Part shown: positions 33,839-42,864 of the stretch, piece by piece
Numbering within the stretch: position 1 is the first letter of the stretch
Layout: every line of letters starts with the position of its first letter
NCBI GenBank assembly: GCA_937978655.1
Contig: CALJUX010000088.1
Location: 26,222-90,221, forward strand
Source: an uncultured Chromatiaceae bacterium
Lineage (GTDB): Bacteria > Pseudomonadota > Gammaproteobacteria > Enterobacterales > Alteromonadaceae
DNA: 64,000 nucleotides
Direction: 5' to 3'
Program-made: the position numbers and the translations under genes
Notes under the pieces: model-generated
Told to the model about the DNA's origin: nothing
What the model saw: only the letters and a program-made list of their open reading frames with translations
Database searches by the model: none

Positions 33839-35346
33839 CATTAAAAACAAACTTAATCGCAGGCTACGCCGGACAGCTGTATGTGGCCTTGGTTGGCATT
33901 CTGTTGCTGCCGCTGTTTCTGACTTTATTGGGCCGCGAAAGTTATGGCCTGATTGGGCTGTTTTCGTCGTTGCAAACGGTATTTTTGTTGTTGGATCTGG
34001 GGCTGAGTCAGACCATTTCCCGCGAAACCTCGCGTTATGCTTCCAAAGCACTGACGGCGAAACTGTACCTGCAACGTTATCGTGCGGTCTTACTGGCATT
34101 TTTGCTGATTGCAGTCTGCGGTGGCGGCTTGCTGTATCTGAGTGCCGGCTGGCTGGCGCACAGCTGGCTGCATACCGAACAAATGCCGGCCGCTGATGCG
34201 CAGTCTGTATTGCAGGTCATTGCGATTGTCGTGGCGCTGCGCTGGTTTAGCGGTATTTTTCGCGGGGTGATCTCCGGCGCCGAGCGTCTGGTCTGGTTAA
34301 ACGCCTTTAACAGTGCGGTGGCAACCTGCCGGTTTATTCTGGTGTTTGCCGTGTTTGAGTGGTTTGACTACGACGTATTGGTGTTTTTCTGGTACCAGCT
34401 GGCGTTATCGCTGCTGGAACTGCTGGTGTTGTATCTCAAAGCCCGCACTTTGTTGCCCTCTGATGTGACAGACGCCGGCTGGAGTTTGCGGCCATTATCC
34501 GCCATGGGCCGTTTTGCGCTGGGCGTAGCAGGCACTTCCGTCATTTGGGTGATTGTCACGCAACTGGACAAACTGCTGATAAGCGGTTTGGTCAGTCTGG
34601 CCGATTTTGGCGTGTTTAACCTGGCGGTGACAGTGGCGAGTGGTTTGCTGGTGGTTACCGGGCCGGTCGGCGCGGCACTGATGCCCCGCCTGACACATCT
34701 GCACGCTGAGGGTCATACCACCACCTTTGTCCTGACTTACCGTAAAGCGGCGCAGCTGGTGGCGGTGGTGGCAGGCGCCGTATGTTTTTCGGTGATGGCC
34801 GTCGCAGAGCCGCTGCTGGCCGGCTGGACCGGCGATGCGCATGTCGCGGCGGACAGCGCCGTAGTTTTGCGCTGGTATATTCTGGGGAATTTTTTTCTCA
34901 GCCTGAATGTATTTCCGTATTATCTGCAATATGCCTATGGCATGACCCGTTACCATGCCTATGGCCATCTGTTGCTGCTGTTGGTCTTGGTGCCGGCAAT
35001 GTTCGCTGCCGTGCGGATGGCCGGTATTGCCGGGGCGGCGCAGTGCTGGGCGCTGGTGCATGCGCTGTATTTTGTGGTCTGGGTCGGATACAGCCATCAC
35101 CGGCTGCTGCCAGGTTTTCACCGGCAGTGGCTGTGGCGTGATTTATTGCCGGTGTTGGTGCCCGCCATGCTGGTCGCCGCCATCGGTTTTTTCTGCATTG
35201 ATGTGCAAAGCGGGCGTTGGCTGAATTTGTTGTGGTGCGCAATAGCTGGTGGCAGTGTGTTGTGCGTGTCGGTGCTCAGTTGCGGCTGGATGCGGGACGC
35301 CTTGTTAAATTTCTGCCGGGCTCTGTACCGCCGCAGACTATCGTGA
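33835..35346 (+). CDS. wzx: Wzx-type polysaccharide flippase
   Basis: Inner-membrane protein of the MOP/PST superfamily that should flip undecaprenyl-linked oligosaccharide units to the periplasm. The 503 residues contain about 12-14 hydrophobic segments throughout, beginning LIAGYAGQLYVALVGILLLPLFLTLLG and including GLIGLFSSLQTVFLLLDLGLSQTISRET, a typical N-terminal PST stretch. No soluble domain is visible. The ATG at 33835 overlaps the acetyltransferase stop, and the stop overlaps the next start (GTGA). A second MOP-type flippase occurs at 59243. Confidence 0.9.
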   Translation: MTLKTNLIAGYAGQLYVALVGILLLPLFLTLLGRESYGLIGLFSSLQTVFLLLDLGLSQTISRETSRYASKALTAKLYLQRYRAVLLAFLLIAVCGGGLLYLSAGWLAHSWLHTEQMPAADAQSVLQVIAIVVALRWFSGIFRGVISGAERLVWLNAFNSAVATCRFILVFAVFEWFDYDVLVFFWYQLALSLLELLVLYLKARTLLPSDVTDAGWSLRPLSAMGRFALGVAGTSVIWVIVTQLDKLLISGLVSLADFGVFNLAVTVASGLLVVTGPVGAALMPRLTHLHAEGHTTTFVLTYRKAAQLVAVVAGAVCFSVMAVAEPLLAGWTGDAHVAADSAVVLRWYILGNFFLSLNVFPYYLQYAYGMTRYHAYGHLLLLLVLVPAMFAAVRMAGIAGAAQCWALVHALYFVVWVGYSHHRLLPGFHRQWLWRDLLPVLVPAMLVAAIGFFCIDVQSGRWLNLLWCAIAGGSVLCVSVLSCGWMRDALLNFCRALYRRRLS

Positions 35347-36239
35347 GTGAAGAATTGATTAAAGTAAACGTATGTGTGGTCACCTATAACCAGCAAGCCT
35401 ACATCCGGCAATGTCTCGACAGCATTTTGAGCCAGCAGACAGATTTTGCTTTTAATCTGTTGATAGCCGACGACTGTTCAACCGACGGGACGCCGGCTAT
35501 TTTGCAGGAATATCAGGCGCGTTATCCAACACAGGTTGTGCTGATCCCGCGGGCGCAGAACCTTGGCGCTTATCAGAACTTTAAAGATGTGCACCAGCAG
35601 GCCACGGCACCTTATGTTTGCCATTGTGACGGTGATGACTACTGGCTGCCCGGCAAGTTGCAGGCGCAGGCCGATTTTCTTGACCAACATCCGGCCTGTA
35701 ATGTGGTATTCACCCGGACATGGGTCGAATACGGGCCCGGTGAGCTGGTCGAAGACAACATCAGCCCGGCATTTATCCCGCCGCAGGGCTTTCGCCGCGC
35801 CGATGTGTTGCGGATGATCTCCATCGGCACCAACTCGTCGAAAATGTACCGCAAGCCGTCGCAGCCTTATCCGTACCCGGATATTCCGATCCTGGATTAT
35901 TTTGAAACTGTAGAGCAAACCGCGGACGGCTATGCCACTTATGTCAGCGATCAGATCTATTCGGTCTACCGGGCCGGCATTGGCATTGCCAGCCAGGGCT
36001 TGTCGACCCGCTATGCCTTGCATCAGAATTTCCGCTATTTTGCCCGCCGTTTTCCACAGGAGCGCGCGCATGTGAATACCGCGGCCTTATGTTTATTGCT
36101 GGCTGATTGTAAAAACCGTCGGGCGAGCTGGAAAAGCGGCTTCGCAACTTTTGCTGCGACTTTTCATCCCGCAGTATGCTGGCTGATAGTGAAGGCGTTT
36201 AAGCACATGAAAACGCTGAGAAACCCGCAGAGGACTTAA
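35343..36239 (+). CDS. Family 2 glycosyltransferase
   Basis: GT-A fold transferase of 298 residues. It opens KVNVCVVTYNQQAYIRQCLDSIL, followed by LIADDCSTDGTPAIL and the metal-binding CDGDDYW (DXD-type) near residue 95. No membrane helix is evident, so it is a cytoplasmic or peripheral enzyme adding one sugar of the repeat unit; donor and acceptor cannot be predicted. The GTG at 35343 is chosen because it overlaps the flippase stop and begins just before the first conserved strand. Confidence 0.9.
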   Translation: MSEELIKVNVCVVTYNQQAYIRQCLDSILSQQTDFAFNLLIADDCSTDGTPAILQEYQARYPTQVVLIPRAQNLGAYQNFKDVHQQATAPYVCHCDGDDYWLPGKLQAQADFLDQHPACNVVFTRTWVEYGPGELVEDNISPAFIPPQGFRRADVLRMISIGTNSSKMYRKPSQPYPYPDIPILDYFETVEQTADGYATYVSDQIYSVYRAGIGIASQGLSTRYALHQNFRYFARRFPQERAHVNTAALCLLLADCKNRRASWKSGFATFAATFHPAVCWLIVKAFKHMKTLRNPQRT

Positions 36240-36773
36240 ATGATGTGGCAGCAGCTGAAACAGGATCTACAGGCGCAGAGTAATGGCGGCAGCCGGACCA
36301 TTCGCCTTAAAATTGCTTTATTAAACCACAACTTTCATTTGGTATTTTTTATCCGGCTTGGTATGGCTTGCCGGAAAATACCGCTGCTCGGCCGCCTGCT
36401 GCAGCACCTGCTGGAGTATTTTATCCGTGTGGTCTACGCCAGCGATATTTCCTGTGCTGCCACTATTGCCGGTGGTCTGAATATTATGCATGGCCATGAC
36501 ATTGTGATTGGCAGCGGCGCGGTGATTGGCCCGAACTGCAAAATTTTTAATGGTGTTACGCTTGGCAACAAAGACACTGAATCCGCGGTGATAGCCCAGC
36601 CCGTGCTGGAAGAAGGTGTCATTGTTGGCTCCGGTGCGAAGTTGCTGGGCCAGATCAGGATTGGTGCCCACGCCAAAATAGGCGCCAACAGCGTGGTATT
36701 AAAAGACGTGCCTGCCGGTGAAGTATGGGCCGGCGTGCCGGCACGCCGTATCCGCCAGGACGGTGCGATCTAG
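36240..36773 (+). CDS. Serine-acetyltransferase-like hexapeptide acyltransferase
   Basis: The 177-residue protein has an N-terminal helical part and a left-handed beta-helix with the CysE-type motif ISCAATIAGGLNIMHGHDIVIG, then NGVTLGNKD and a final IGANSVVLKDVPAGEVWAGVPARRI. Within glycan loci such WcaB/EpsC-type proteins usually O-acetylate a sugar rather than serine. This is the preferred reading, but the acceptor is unknown. AGAGGA at 36229-36234 serves either the ATG at 36240 or the one at 36243. Confidence 0.83.
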   Translation: MMWQQLKQDLQAQSNGGSRTIRLKIALLNHNFHLVFFIRLGMACRKIPLLGRLLQHLLEYFIRVVYASDISCAATIAGGLNIMHGHDIVIGSGAVIGPNCKIFNGVTLGNKDTESAVIAQPVLEEGVIVGSGAKLLGQIRIGAHAKIGANSVVLKDVPAGEVWAGVPARRIRQDGAI

Positions 36774-36844
36774 CCGCGGTTTTATCTGATGTCTGAAATG
36801 TGTGTGCTTGTCATCGTTTTAGTGCTGAACAGCCAGGAAGTTAA

Positions 36845-37633
36845 ATGCGTATATCAATTGTAACTCCGGTATTTAACCGGGCTGAAATCATGCACAGGTC
36901 GATTCAGGGGTCATTGTTCGGGATCCGTGCTGGCCATTTTCACGAACTGGTGTTGGTTGATGACGCTTCGTCTGATGACAGTGTTGCGCAAATCAAACAA
37001 AGCTATGCCAAAGAGCTGGCTCGTGGCGAGGTGAAGTTAGTTGAACTCCCGGTCAACGTCGGCGTGGCAGGGGCAAAAAATGCCGGTGCCCGTCATGCCA
37101 GCGGCGACTGGCTGGTGTTTATGGATTCAGATGACGCATTTGTGCCTGATGGCATCGCGGATTTATGCCGTGAAATCGCTGCGCATCCGCAGTCCGGGAT
37201 ACAGTTTTATCGTTGCCGCAATATGTCGAGCCGGGCCTTGATAGGCCCGGAGCAACCGGCAGGGATTATCACACTGGAGCAACTGCTGAACGGTGGCACG
37301 CCCGGTGAATGTCTGCCGGTGTTAAAACGGACGGAATTTCTCTCGGTGCTGTACCCGGCTGAACTCAGAGGCAGCGAGGCGCTGACCTATCTGACGCTGG
37401 CAAAAGCCGGCACTCAGGTGTATTTGTCTGCCTTAGTGGCGCGGGAGTACGATGATTCTGGTGATGATCGTCTGAGTAACAGACGTGGCGTTTATAAACG
37501 CGCCCCGCTGCTGATCAAACATAATTTGCGGCTGCTGCAGTTCTGGCGTTTTGCCCGCTGGCGTACTTTATCAGGCTGGCTGCTTCGCATTGGTTATTAC
37601 AGTGTCATTGTGCTGCTGGGCAGACATAAGTGA
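36845..37633 (+). CDS. Family 2 glycosyltransferase
   Basis: The 262-residue protein begins MRISIVTPVFNRAEIMHRSI and shows LVLVDDASSDDSVAQI, NVGVAGAKNAGARHA and the DXD-type FMDSDDAFVP near residue 97, which define a GT2 catalytic domain. The C-terminal 40 residues are basic and moderately hydrophobic (LSGWLLRIGYYSVIVLLGRHK) and may contact the membrane. AGGAAG lies 6-7 bases before the ATG. It follows a 71-bp gap without a clear promoter. Specificity is unknown. Confidence 0.9.
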   Translation: MRISIVTPVFNRAEIMHRSIQGSLFGIRAGHFHELVLVDDASSDDSVAQIKQSYAKELARGEVKLVELPVNVGVAGAKNAGARHASGDWLVFMDSDDAFVPDGIADLCREIAAHPQSGIQFYRCRNMSSRALIGPEQPAGIITLEQLLNGGTPGECLPVLKRTEFLSVLYPAELRGSEALTYLTLAKAGTQVYLSALVAREYDDSGDDRLSNRRGVYKRAPLLIKHNLRLLQFWRFARWRTLSGWLLRIGYYSVIVLLGRHK

Positions 37634-37661
37634 AGACGAGGGGCGGTCTGAGTGAGCTTTC

Positions 37662-38600
37662 ATGATTAACTTCACGGTCAGGATCAGTCTGGTCAGCATG
37701 CTGATGCTGGTGATCGCATGGTTATTTTCACTGTATTATGGTGCCGGTCTTTATGCGACCGGTTCCTGGGGCGTGGATTCAGACATCGGTGTTTATCAGC
37801 TGCAGTTTGACCGGATGGCGCATTACAACCAGATGACCAATACCATCGACCATGGTTTTTACGGTGTGATGTGGATTTTCACCAGGCTATTTGATTTTAA
37901 ATTGTTCCTGTTGTTCTGTTATACGTTGTTTTTCAGTGCCTTAGTTGTGCCGATGTATCGGGCATCGATAGTGCCGGCGCTGGCACTGGTGGTTTTTCTC
38001 GTCTGCTTTTTTTACCCGGCTTACAATTCGCTGTCGTCGCTGGTGTTACGGCAGGGGATGGGTTTTGCATTGCTGTTTTTAACAAATTTTTTCTTTAAAA
38101 TTGACTTTAAAAAAGGCACGCTGCTCAAAATCCTGCTGGCTGCGGCCTTCCATTCATCATTTTTGTTTTATTATGTCGTGGTGATTGGCGCCTGGATGTT
38201 AAATGGACTCAAACGGATTTCGACAATCTGGCTCGGAATGGTTGGGTTGTATATTGCGGATGTGCCATTAAAACTGGTGAATTATTTGCCGGAAAACATC
38301 AAGTTGTTTTATCGGCTGGCAACGGCTGAAGAAGCTGAGTTTATCGTCGGATTTAAACCGCTGTTTCTGGTGTTGTCTGTCTTACCAGTGTTGTTTTTGC
38401 TGTATCGCGAATTTTATGAATATGTCCGCACGACCGTGGAAGTTCAGAACTTATACAAGATATATCTTGTGGCCAATACTATCGCACTGATGTTCAGTGG
38501 AATTCCTTATTATGATCGAATCATGATGTTTTCATGGGTGTTAGTGCCGATCATCGCGGTGAATTTTTTTAGTTTTCTGGTGACGAAGATCCGGGTTTAA
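37662..38600 (+). CDS. wzy: EpsG-family membrane protein, probable polymerase Wzy
   Basis: The 312-residue polytopic protein has about 8-9 hydrophobic segments and the EpsG-like early periplasmic motif WGVDSDIGVYQLQFDRM, followed by DHGFYGVMWIFTRLF. Proteins of this type in Wzx/Wzy loci act as polysaccharide polymerases in the inner membrane. It is the only Wzy-like candidate in the window, which supports the assignment. A/T content is higher than in neighbouring genes, as is common for wzy. Confidence 0.78.
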   Translation: MINFTVRISLVSMLMLVIAWLFSLYYGAGLYATGSWGVDSDIGVYQLQFDRMAHYNQMTNTIDHGFYGVMWIFTRLFDFKLFLLFCYTLFFSALVVPMYRASIVPALALVVFLVCFFYPAYNSLSSLVLRQGMGFALLFLTNFFFKIDFKKGTLLKILLAAAFHSSFLFYYVVVIGAWMLNGLKRISTIWLGMVGLYIADVPLKLVNYLPENIKLFYRLATAEEAEFIVGFKPLFLVLSVLPVLFLLYREFYEYVRTTVEVQNLYKIYLVANTIALMFSGIPYYDRIMMFSWVLVPIIAVNFFSFLVTKIRV

Positions 38601-38612
38601 AGGGTTGTTAAT

Positions 38613-39734
38613 TTGCATATTGTACACATCATCACCTGCTTAGACGTTGGTGGGGCAGAAACCATGCTCAAGCGGCTGGTATTGGCACAGCCGTCACCAG
38701 GCGAGGGACAAACGGTGATATCGCTGACTTCGCTTGGCGAAATAGGCGCAGAACTCAGTCACGCCGGCGTGCGGGTTATTGCGTTGCAACTGGGGAAAAA
38801 CCCGCTGCAATTGGTGCAAAAACTGCTGAGACTGCGGCAAATTCTGCAGGAACTCAGACCGGACGTCGTGCAGACCTGGATGTACCACTCCGACCTTGTC
38901 GGTGGCATTGCCGCCCGCCTGGCCGGGATCCGGCATGTGGTCTGGGGGATCCGTGGCACTTACCCGCCCATCGGCAAACCTGCAACCTATCTGGTGATGA
39001 AGCTCTGCGCCGGACTCTCGCGTTGGGTGCCCAAACGCATTTTGTGTGTGGCACTGAGTGCAAAAATTAGCCATAGCGCATATGGTTATGTGGCTGAGAA
39101 AATGCACGTGATAGGCAATGGGCTGGACTTCCGGGATTTTTCGACCACCCGGACCAGTCATTTAAAGCAACTGCTGCAATTACCAGCTGCTGCCGTGGTA
39201 TTAGGCTCTGTTGGCCGTTTTCATCCTGACAAAGCACAGGACCTGCTGCTCAGCGCTTTTCTGCAAGTGGCCGGGCGTTATCCGGACCTGCATCTGGTAT
39301 TGATTGGCCGTGGTTGTGATGCTGACAACAGTGTGCTGAGCGGCCTGCTCAGTGGTCATCCGGCCGCCGCGCGGGTCCATTTACTGGGCCAGCGCCGGGA
39401 TATCCCGCAGTGCCTGAGCGGGATGGATATGTACTGCATGCCATCGCGCACTGAAGGCTTCCCAAATGGTCTGGCCGAAGCGATGGCTGCCGGATTGCCG
39501 GTGTTGGCAACAGATGCCGGCGATGCCAGAACGCTGGTGTCAGACTGTGGCATGGTGGTGGCAAAAAATGACCCGGACGCCTTAGTGGACGGCTTGTTGC
39601 GGCTCTGTGGTTTGTCGGTGCAGGCACGCGACGACATGGCAAAAAAAGCCGCTTTGCATGTGCGTGCGCAGTATTCGATTGACAGTATTCGTCAACAATA
39701 TTCAGAGTTTTACCACAATCTTTTGGAAATATAA
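38613..39734 (+). CDS. Family 4 glycosyltransferase
   Basis: GT-B fold retaining transferase of 373 residues. The N-terminal domain starts MHIVHIITCLDVGGAETMLKRL and the C-terminal domain has GSVGRFHPDKAQDLLLSAF and the donor-site E-x7-E motif in TEGFPNGLAEAMAAGLPVLATD. The start is a TTG at 38613, chosen because it begins exactly at the first beta strand with AAGGG about 9 bases upstream; no ATG or GTG is nearby. asnB-type gene follows two bases after the stop. Confidence 0.92.
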   Translation: MHIVHIITCLDVGGAETMLKRLVLAQPSPGEGQTVISLTSLGEIGAELSHAGVRVIALQLGKNPLQLVQKLLRLRQILQELRPDVVQTWMYHSDLVGGIAARLAGIRHVVWGIRGTYPPIGKPATYLVMKLCAGLSRWVPKRILCVALSAKISHSAYGYVAEKMHVIGNGLDFRDFSTTRTSHLKQLLQLPAAAVVLGSVGRFHPDKAQDLLLSAFLQVAGRYPDLHLVLIGRGCDADNSVLSGLLSGHPAAARVHLLGQRRDIPQCLSGMDMYCMPSRTEGFPNGLAEAMAAGLPVLATDAGDARTLVSDCGMVVAKNDPDALVDGLLRLCGLSVQARDDMAKKAALHVRAQYSIDSIRQQYSEFYHNLLEI

Positions 39735-39736
39735 CT

Positions 39737-41698
39737 ATGTGTGGTTTTGCAGGATTTATTAGTCAGGGACTGACGAATACACCTGAATTGTTGCAACTGA
39801 TGGGCGAGAAAATTGCCCACAGAGGCCCCGATGACAGTGGCACTTATACATATCCGGCTGCTGGCCTCGCGATGGTGCATCGCCGGCTGGCTATCATGGA
39901 TTTATCCGCAGCCGGGCATCAGCCGATGGCGTCGGATTCTGGTCGTTACGTGTTAGCTTATAACGGCGAAATTTATAATCACCTGGAACTCAGAGCTGAG
40001 CTGGAAGTTGCCGGTGCCATTGCCTGGAAAGGGCATTCCGATACGGAAACCCTGTTGGCGGCCATAGAACGCTGGGGCTTGCCCGCCACGTTAAATAAAG
40101 CCGTTGGGATGTTCGCGCTGGTGCTGTTTGATGTGCAGGCACAGCAGTTGTTGCTGGCAAGAGACCGCCTGGGTGAAAAACCATTATATTTTGGCTGGCA
40201 GGGCCAGAGTTTTGTGTTTGCCTCAGAACTGAAAGCGCTGACTGTCCATCCACATTTTCAGGGCGAGCTGGACCTCAATGCGCTCTCGCTGTTTTTCCGC
40301 CATAACTATGTCCCGGCACCACATTGTATTTATCAGGGCTTGCGTAAGCTGACTCCCGGCACCTGTCTGACGCTGGATCTGGCAAGCAAAACAAGCGTCA
40401 CAACCACCTACTGGAGTCTGGCCGAAGTATTGCAACGCCCGCAGCTGGCGTTAGCGGATGCCGACGCTGTGGCAACGCTGGATCAATTAATTGGCCAGGC
40501 GATTCGGGGTCAGCTGATTTCGGATGTTCCGGTCGGCGCCTTTTTATCCGGTGGCATTGATTCGAGCACTATTGTCGCGCAAATGCAAAAGCACAGCAGC
40601 CACAAGGTCATGACTTTTTCCATCGGTTTCCATCAACAGGCCTTTAATGAAGCGGAGTATGCCAAGCAAATTGCCAACTATATTGGCACCGAACATACCG
40701 AGCTTTATGTCACCGATCAGGACGCGCTGAATTTAGTGCCTCGTCTGCCCGAGATGTTTGACGAACCTTTTGCTGATTCATCGCAGATCCCGACATATCT
40801 GGTTGCGGCGCTGGCGAAGCAGCAGGTCACAGTCAGTTTGTCCGGCGATGCCGGTGATGAATTGTTTGGCGGCTATCAGCGCTACCACTGGCTGGATTCG
40901 ATGCTGCGTAAACAGCGTTGGCTGCCCCCGGCACTCAGTCAGCTGATGAAATCGACTTTGCTGGGTTTGTCGGTGCAACGCTGGAATCAGTTGTTATGGC
41001 CGCTGCAACAGCTGCTCAGTGAGCCTTGGTCCAGCGCAAACCTCGGCGACAAAATTCATAAATTTGCTGCGCTGCTGGGGCTCAGTGCTGCCGGCCAGAT
41101 TTATCAGGCGATGGTGTCACATACCCAAGCGCCGGAATTACTGATCCGTGGCGGTATTGCTCAGGACGGGCCTATTGTTGAGATCGGTCATTCATTGGCG
41201 CCGCTTGACCTGCTGCAACAGATGTTGCTGATTGACGGGCAGACCTATTTACCGGATGACATTCTGGTGAAAGTGGATCGTGCTTCCATGGCGGTCTCGC
41301 TGGAATCACGGGTGCCGCTGCTGGATCACCGGATTGTTGAATTTGCCGCGGCACTGCCGATGGCGCAGAAATGGCGTGATGGTCAGAGTAAATGGTTATT
41401 ACGTCAGGTGCTGCACCAGGATGTGCCGGCGCAGATGTACGAAAGACCGAAAATGGGTTTTGCTGTGCCGGTGGCAGAGTACCTGCGCGGGGCGCTGCGT
41501 GACTGGGCTGAGACCTTGCTGGACGAAAAGCTGTTGTCAGAGCAAGGTATTCTGAATGTTGCTGAAGTGCGCAAGCTATGGCTGGAGCATCAGCGCGGTG
41601 AGCGCAACTGGCATTCGCTGCTGTGGAATATTCTGATGTTTCAGGCCTGGTATCTGCAACAAAATGCGGGTTTGCGCCAGCGCAAGGGCCCGAACTGA
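39737..41698 (+). CDS. Glutamine-dependent amidotransferase, asparagine-synthetase type (AsnB/WbpS-like)
   Basis: The 653-residue protein has the class II glutaminase domain with nucleophile Cys2 in MCGFAGFIS, the NGEIYNHLELR and RDRLGEKPLYF motifs, and a C-terminal synthetase domain with PP-loop SGGIDSS at residues 271-277 and SLSGDAGDELFGGYQRY. In O-antigen loci with uronic acids such proteins (for example WbpS) amidate the carboxyl group of GalNAcA or a related sugar. That role fits the WbpO/WbpP pair upstream and is inferred. Cellular asparagine synthesis remains possible. Confidence 0.9.
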   Translation: MCGFAGFISQGLTNTPELLQLMGEKIAHRGPDDSGTYTYPAAGLAMVHRRLAIMDLSAAGHQPMASDSGRYVLAYNGEIYNHLELRAELEVAGAIAWKGHSDTETLLAAIERWGLPATLNKAVGMFALVLFDVQAQQLLLARDRLGEKPLYFGWQGQSFVFASELKALTVHPHFQGELDLNALSLFFRHNYVPAPHCIYQGLRKLTPGTCLTLDLASKTSVTTTYWSLAEVLQRPQLALADADAVATLDQLIGQAIRGQLISDVPVGAFLSGGIDSSTIVAQMQKHSSHKVMTFSIGFHQQAFNEAEYAKQIANYIGTEHTELYVTDQDALNLVPRLPEMFDEPFADSSQIPTYLVAALAKQQVTVSLSGDAGDELFGGYQRYHWLDSMLRKQRWLPPALSQLMKSTLLGLSVQRWNQLLWPLQQLLSEPWSSANLGDKIHKFAALLGLSAAGQIYQAMVSHTQAPELLIRGGIAQDGPIVEIGHSLAPLDLLQQMLLIDGQTYLPDDILVKVDRASMAVSLESRVPLLDHRIVEFAAALPMAQKWRDGQSKWLLRQVLHQDVPAQMYERPKMGFAVPVAEYLRGALRDWAETLLDEKLLSEQGILNVAEVRKLWLEHQRGERNWHSLLWNILMFQAWYLQQNAGLRQRKGPN

Positions 41699-42864
41699 TG
41701 GCCAGGTCGAACAAGCCGCGTCTGGTGATTTGCACCACGGTACCGGATACGCTGGCTTATATTCTGGCGGGCCAGCCGCGCTTTTTGTCTGCACATTTTG
41801 ATGTCAGTCTGATCTCATCGCCGGCGCCGCTGCTGACCGAATACGCTGCGCAGGAAGGCGTTAAGGCCTATGCTGTGCCGATGGCGCGTGGGATTTCCAT
41901 CTGGCGTGATCTCAAAGCGCTGTGGCTGATGTACCGGCAGCTGCGTCAGTTAAAACCCGATATTGTGCATTCATATACCCCCAAAGCCGGCCTCATCTGT
42001 GCTTTGGCCGGATTTTTGTGCCGGACGCCGGTACGGGTCCACACTTTCACTGGTTTGTTATTTCCCACCGCAACAGGTGGCAGGCAGTGGTTGCTGAAAA
42101 CGCTGGATAAACTGGTGTGCCGGCTCAATACCAGAATTGTGCCGGAAAGCCTCGGTGTGCAAAAAGAGCTGCGTAAAATCTCCTCACACGTTGGAGATCT
42201 GATTGGCGACGGCAATATTGCTGGTGTCGATCTGCAATATTTTTCTGCCGCTCTGGCCGATGTTCAGTCAGCCGCAGCGCAGTTAACCGCAGAGTACCGT
42301 TTGCAGCGGCGCACCATGTTGTATCTGGGCCGACTGAATGTTGACAAAGGCCTGCTTGAGCTGACACAGGCGCTGGCGGCACTGCCTGCGGCGAGCCGGC
42401 CGGATCTGCTGCTGGTCGGCGGGGATGATACCGAGGCGCCATTACCGGCGGCGCTAAAAGCGCAGTTGCTGGCGTTGCCCGGTGTGCACTGGCTTGGTTT
42501 CCGCCAGGATGTCCGGCCCGCGTTGTTAGCCGCTGACTTTCTGGTGTTGCCCAGTTACCGCGAAGGTTTCCCCAATGTGATCCTGCAGGCGGCTGCGCTG
42601 GGAAAACCAAGTTTGTGTTCAGATATCAGCGGCTGTAATGAATTTATCCGTGACTCAAACAATGGCTGGCTGGTGCCGCCCCGCGATGCGGCCCTGTTGC
42701 AACGGAAAATCGCACAAATTTGCGCTTTGGACGATGCGACAATTCAGGCGGTCGGGCATAATGCCCGGCTTGTTGTCCAGGACCGGTTTGAACGGCAGGG
42801 GCATTGGCAAAGGCTGTTAAAGTTTTACCAGGAATTGATTTTTGAAGTTAAAAAGACTTTTTGA
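41698..42864 (+). CDS. Family 4 glycosyltransferase with variant donor motif
   Basis: GT-B fold enzyme of 388 residues with VHSYTPKAGLICALAGFL and VRVHTFTGLLFPTATGG in the N-terminal domain and MLYLGRLNVDKGLLELTQAL in the C-terminal domain. The donor-site motif reads REGFPNVILQAAALGKPSL: the second glutamate of E-x7-E is a glutamine. This is unusual but may be tolerated. The ATG at 41698 shares one base with the asnB-type stop. It overlaps the phosphoglycosyl transferase gene by 23 bases, so the two may act consecutively on undecaprenyl-PP-sugar (inference). Confidence 0.9.
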   Translation: MARSNKPRLVICTTVPDTLAYILAGQPRFLSAHFDVSLISSPAPLLTEYAAQEGVKAYAVPMARGISIWRDLKALWLMYRQLRQLKPDIVHSYTPKAGLICALAGFLCRTPVRVHTFTGLLFPTATGGRQWLLKTLDKLVCRLNTRIVPESLGVQKELRKISSHVGDLIGDGNIAGVDLQYFSAALADVQSAAAQLTAEYRLQRRTMLYLGRLNVDKGLLELTQALAALPAASRPDLLLVGGDDTEAPLPAALKAQLLALPGVHWLGFRQDVRPALLAADFLVLPSYREGFPNVILQAAALGKPSLCSDISGCNEFIRDSNNGWLVPPRDAALLQRKIAQICALDDATIQAVGHNARLVVQDRFERQGHWQRLLKFYQELIFEVKKTF

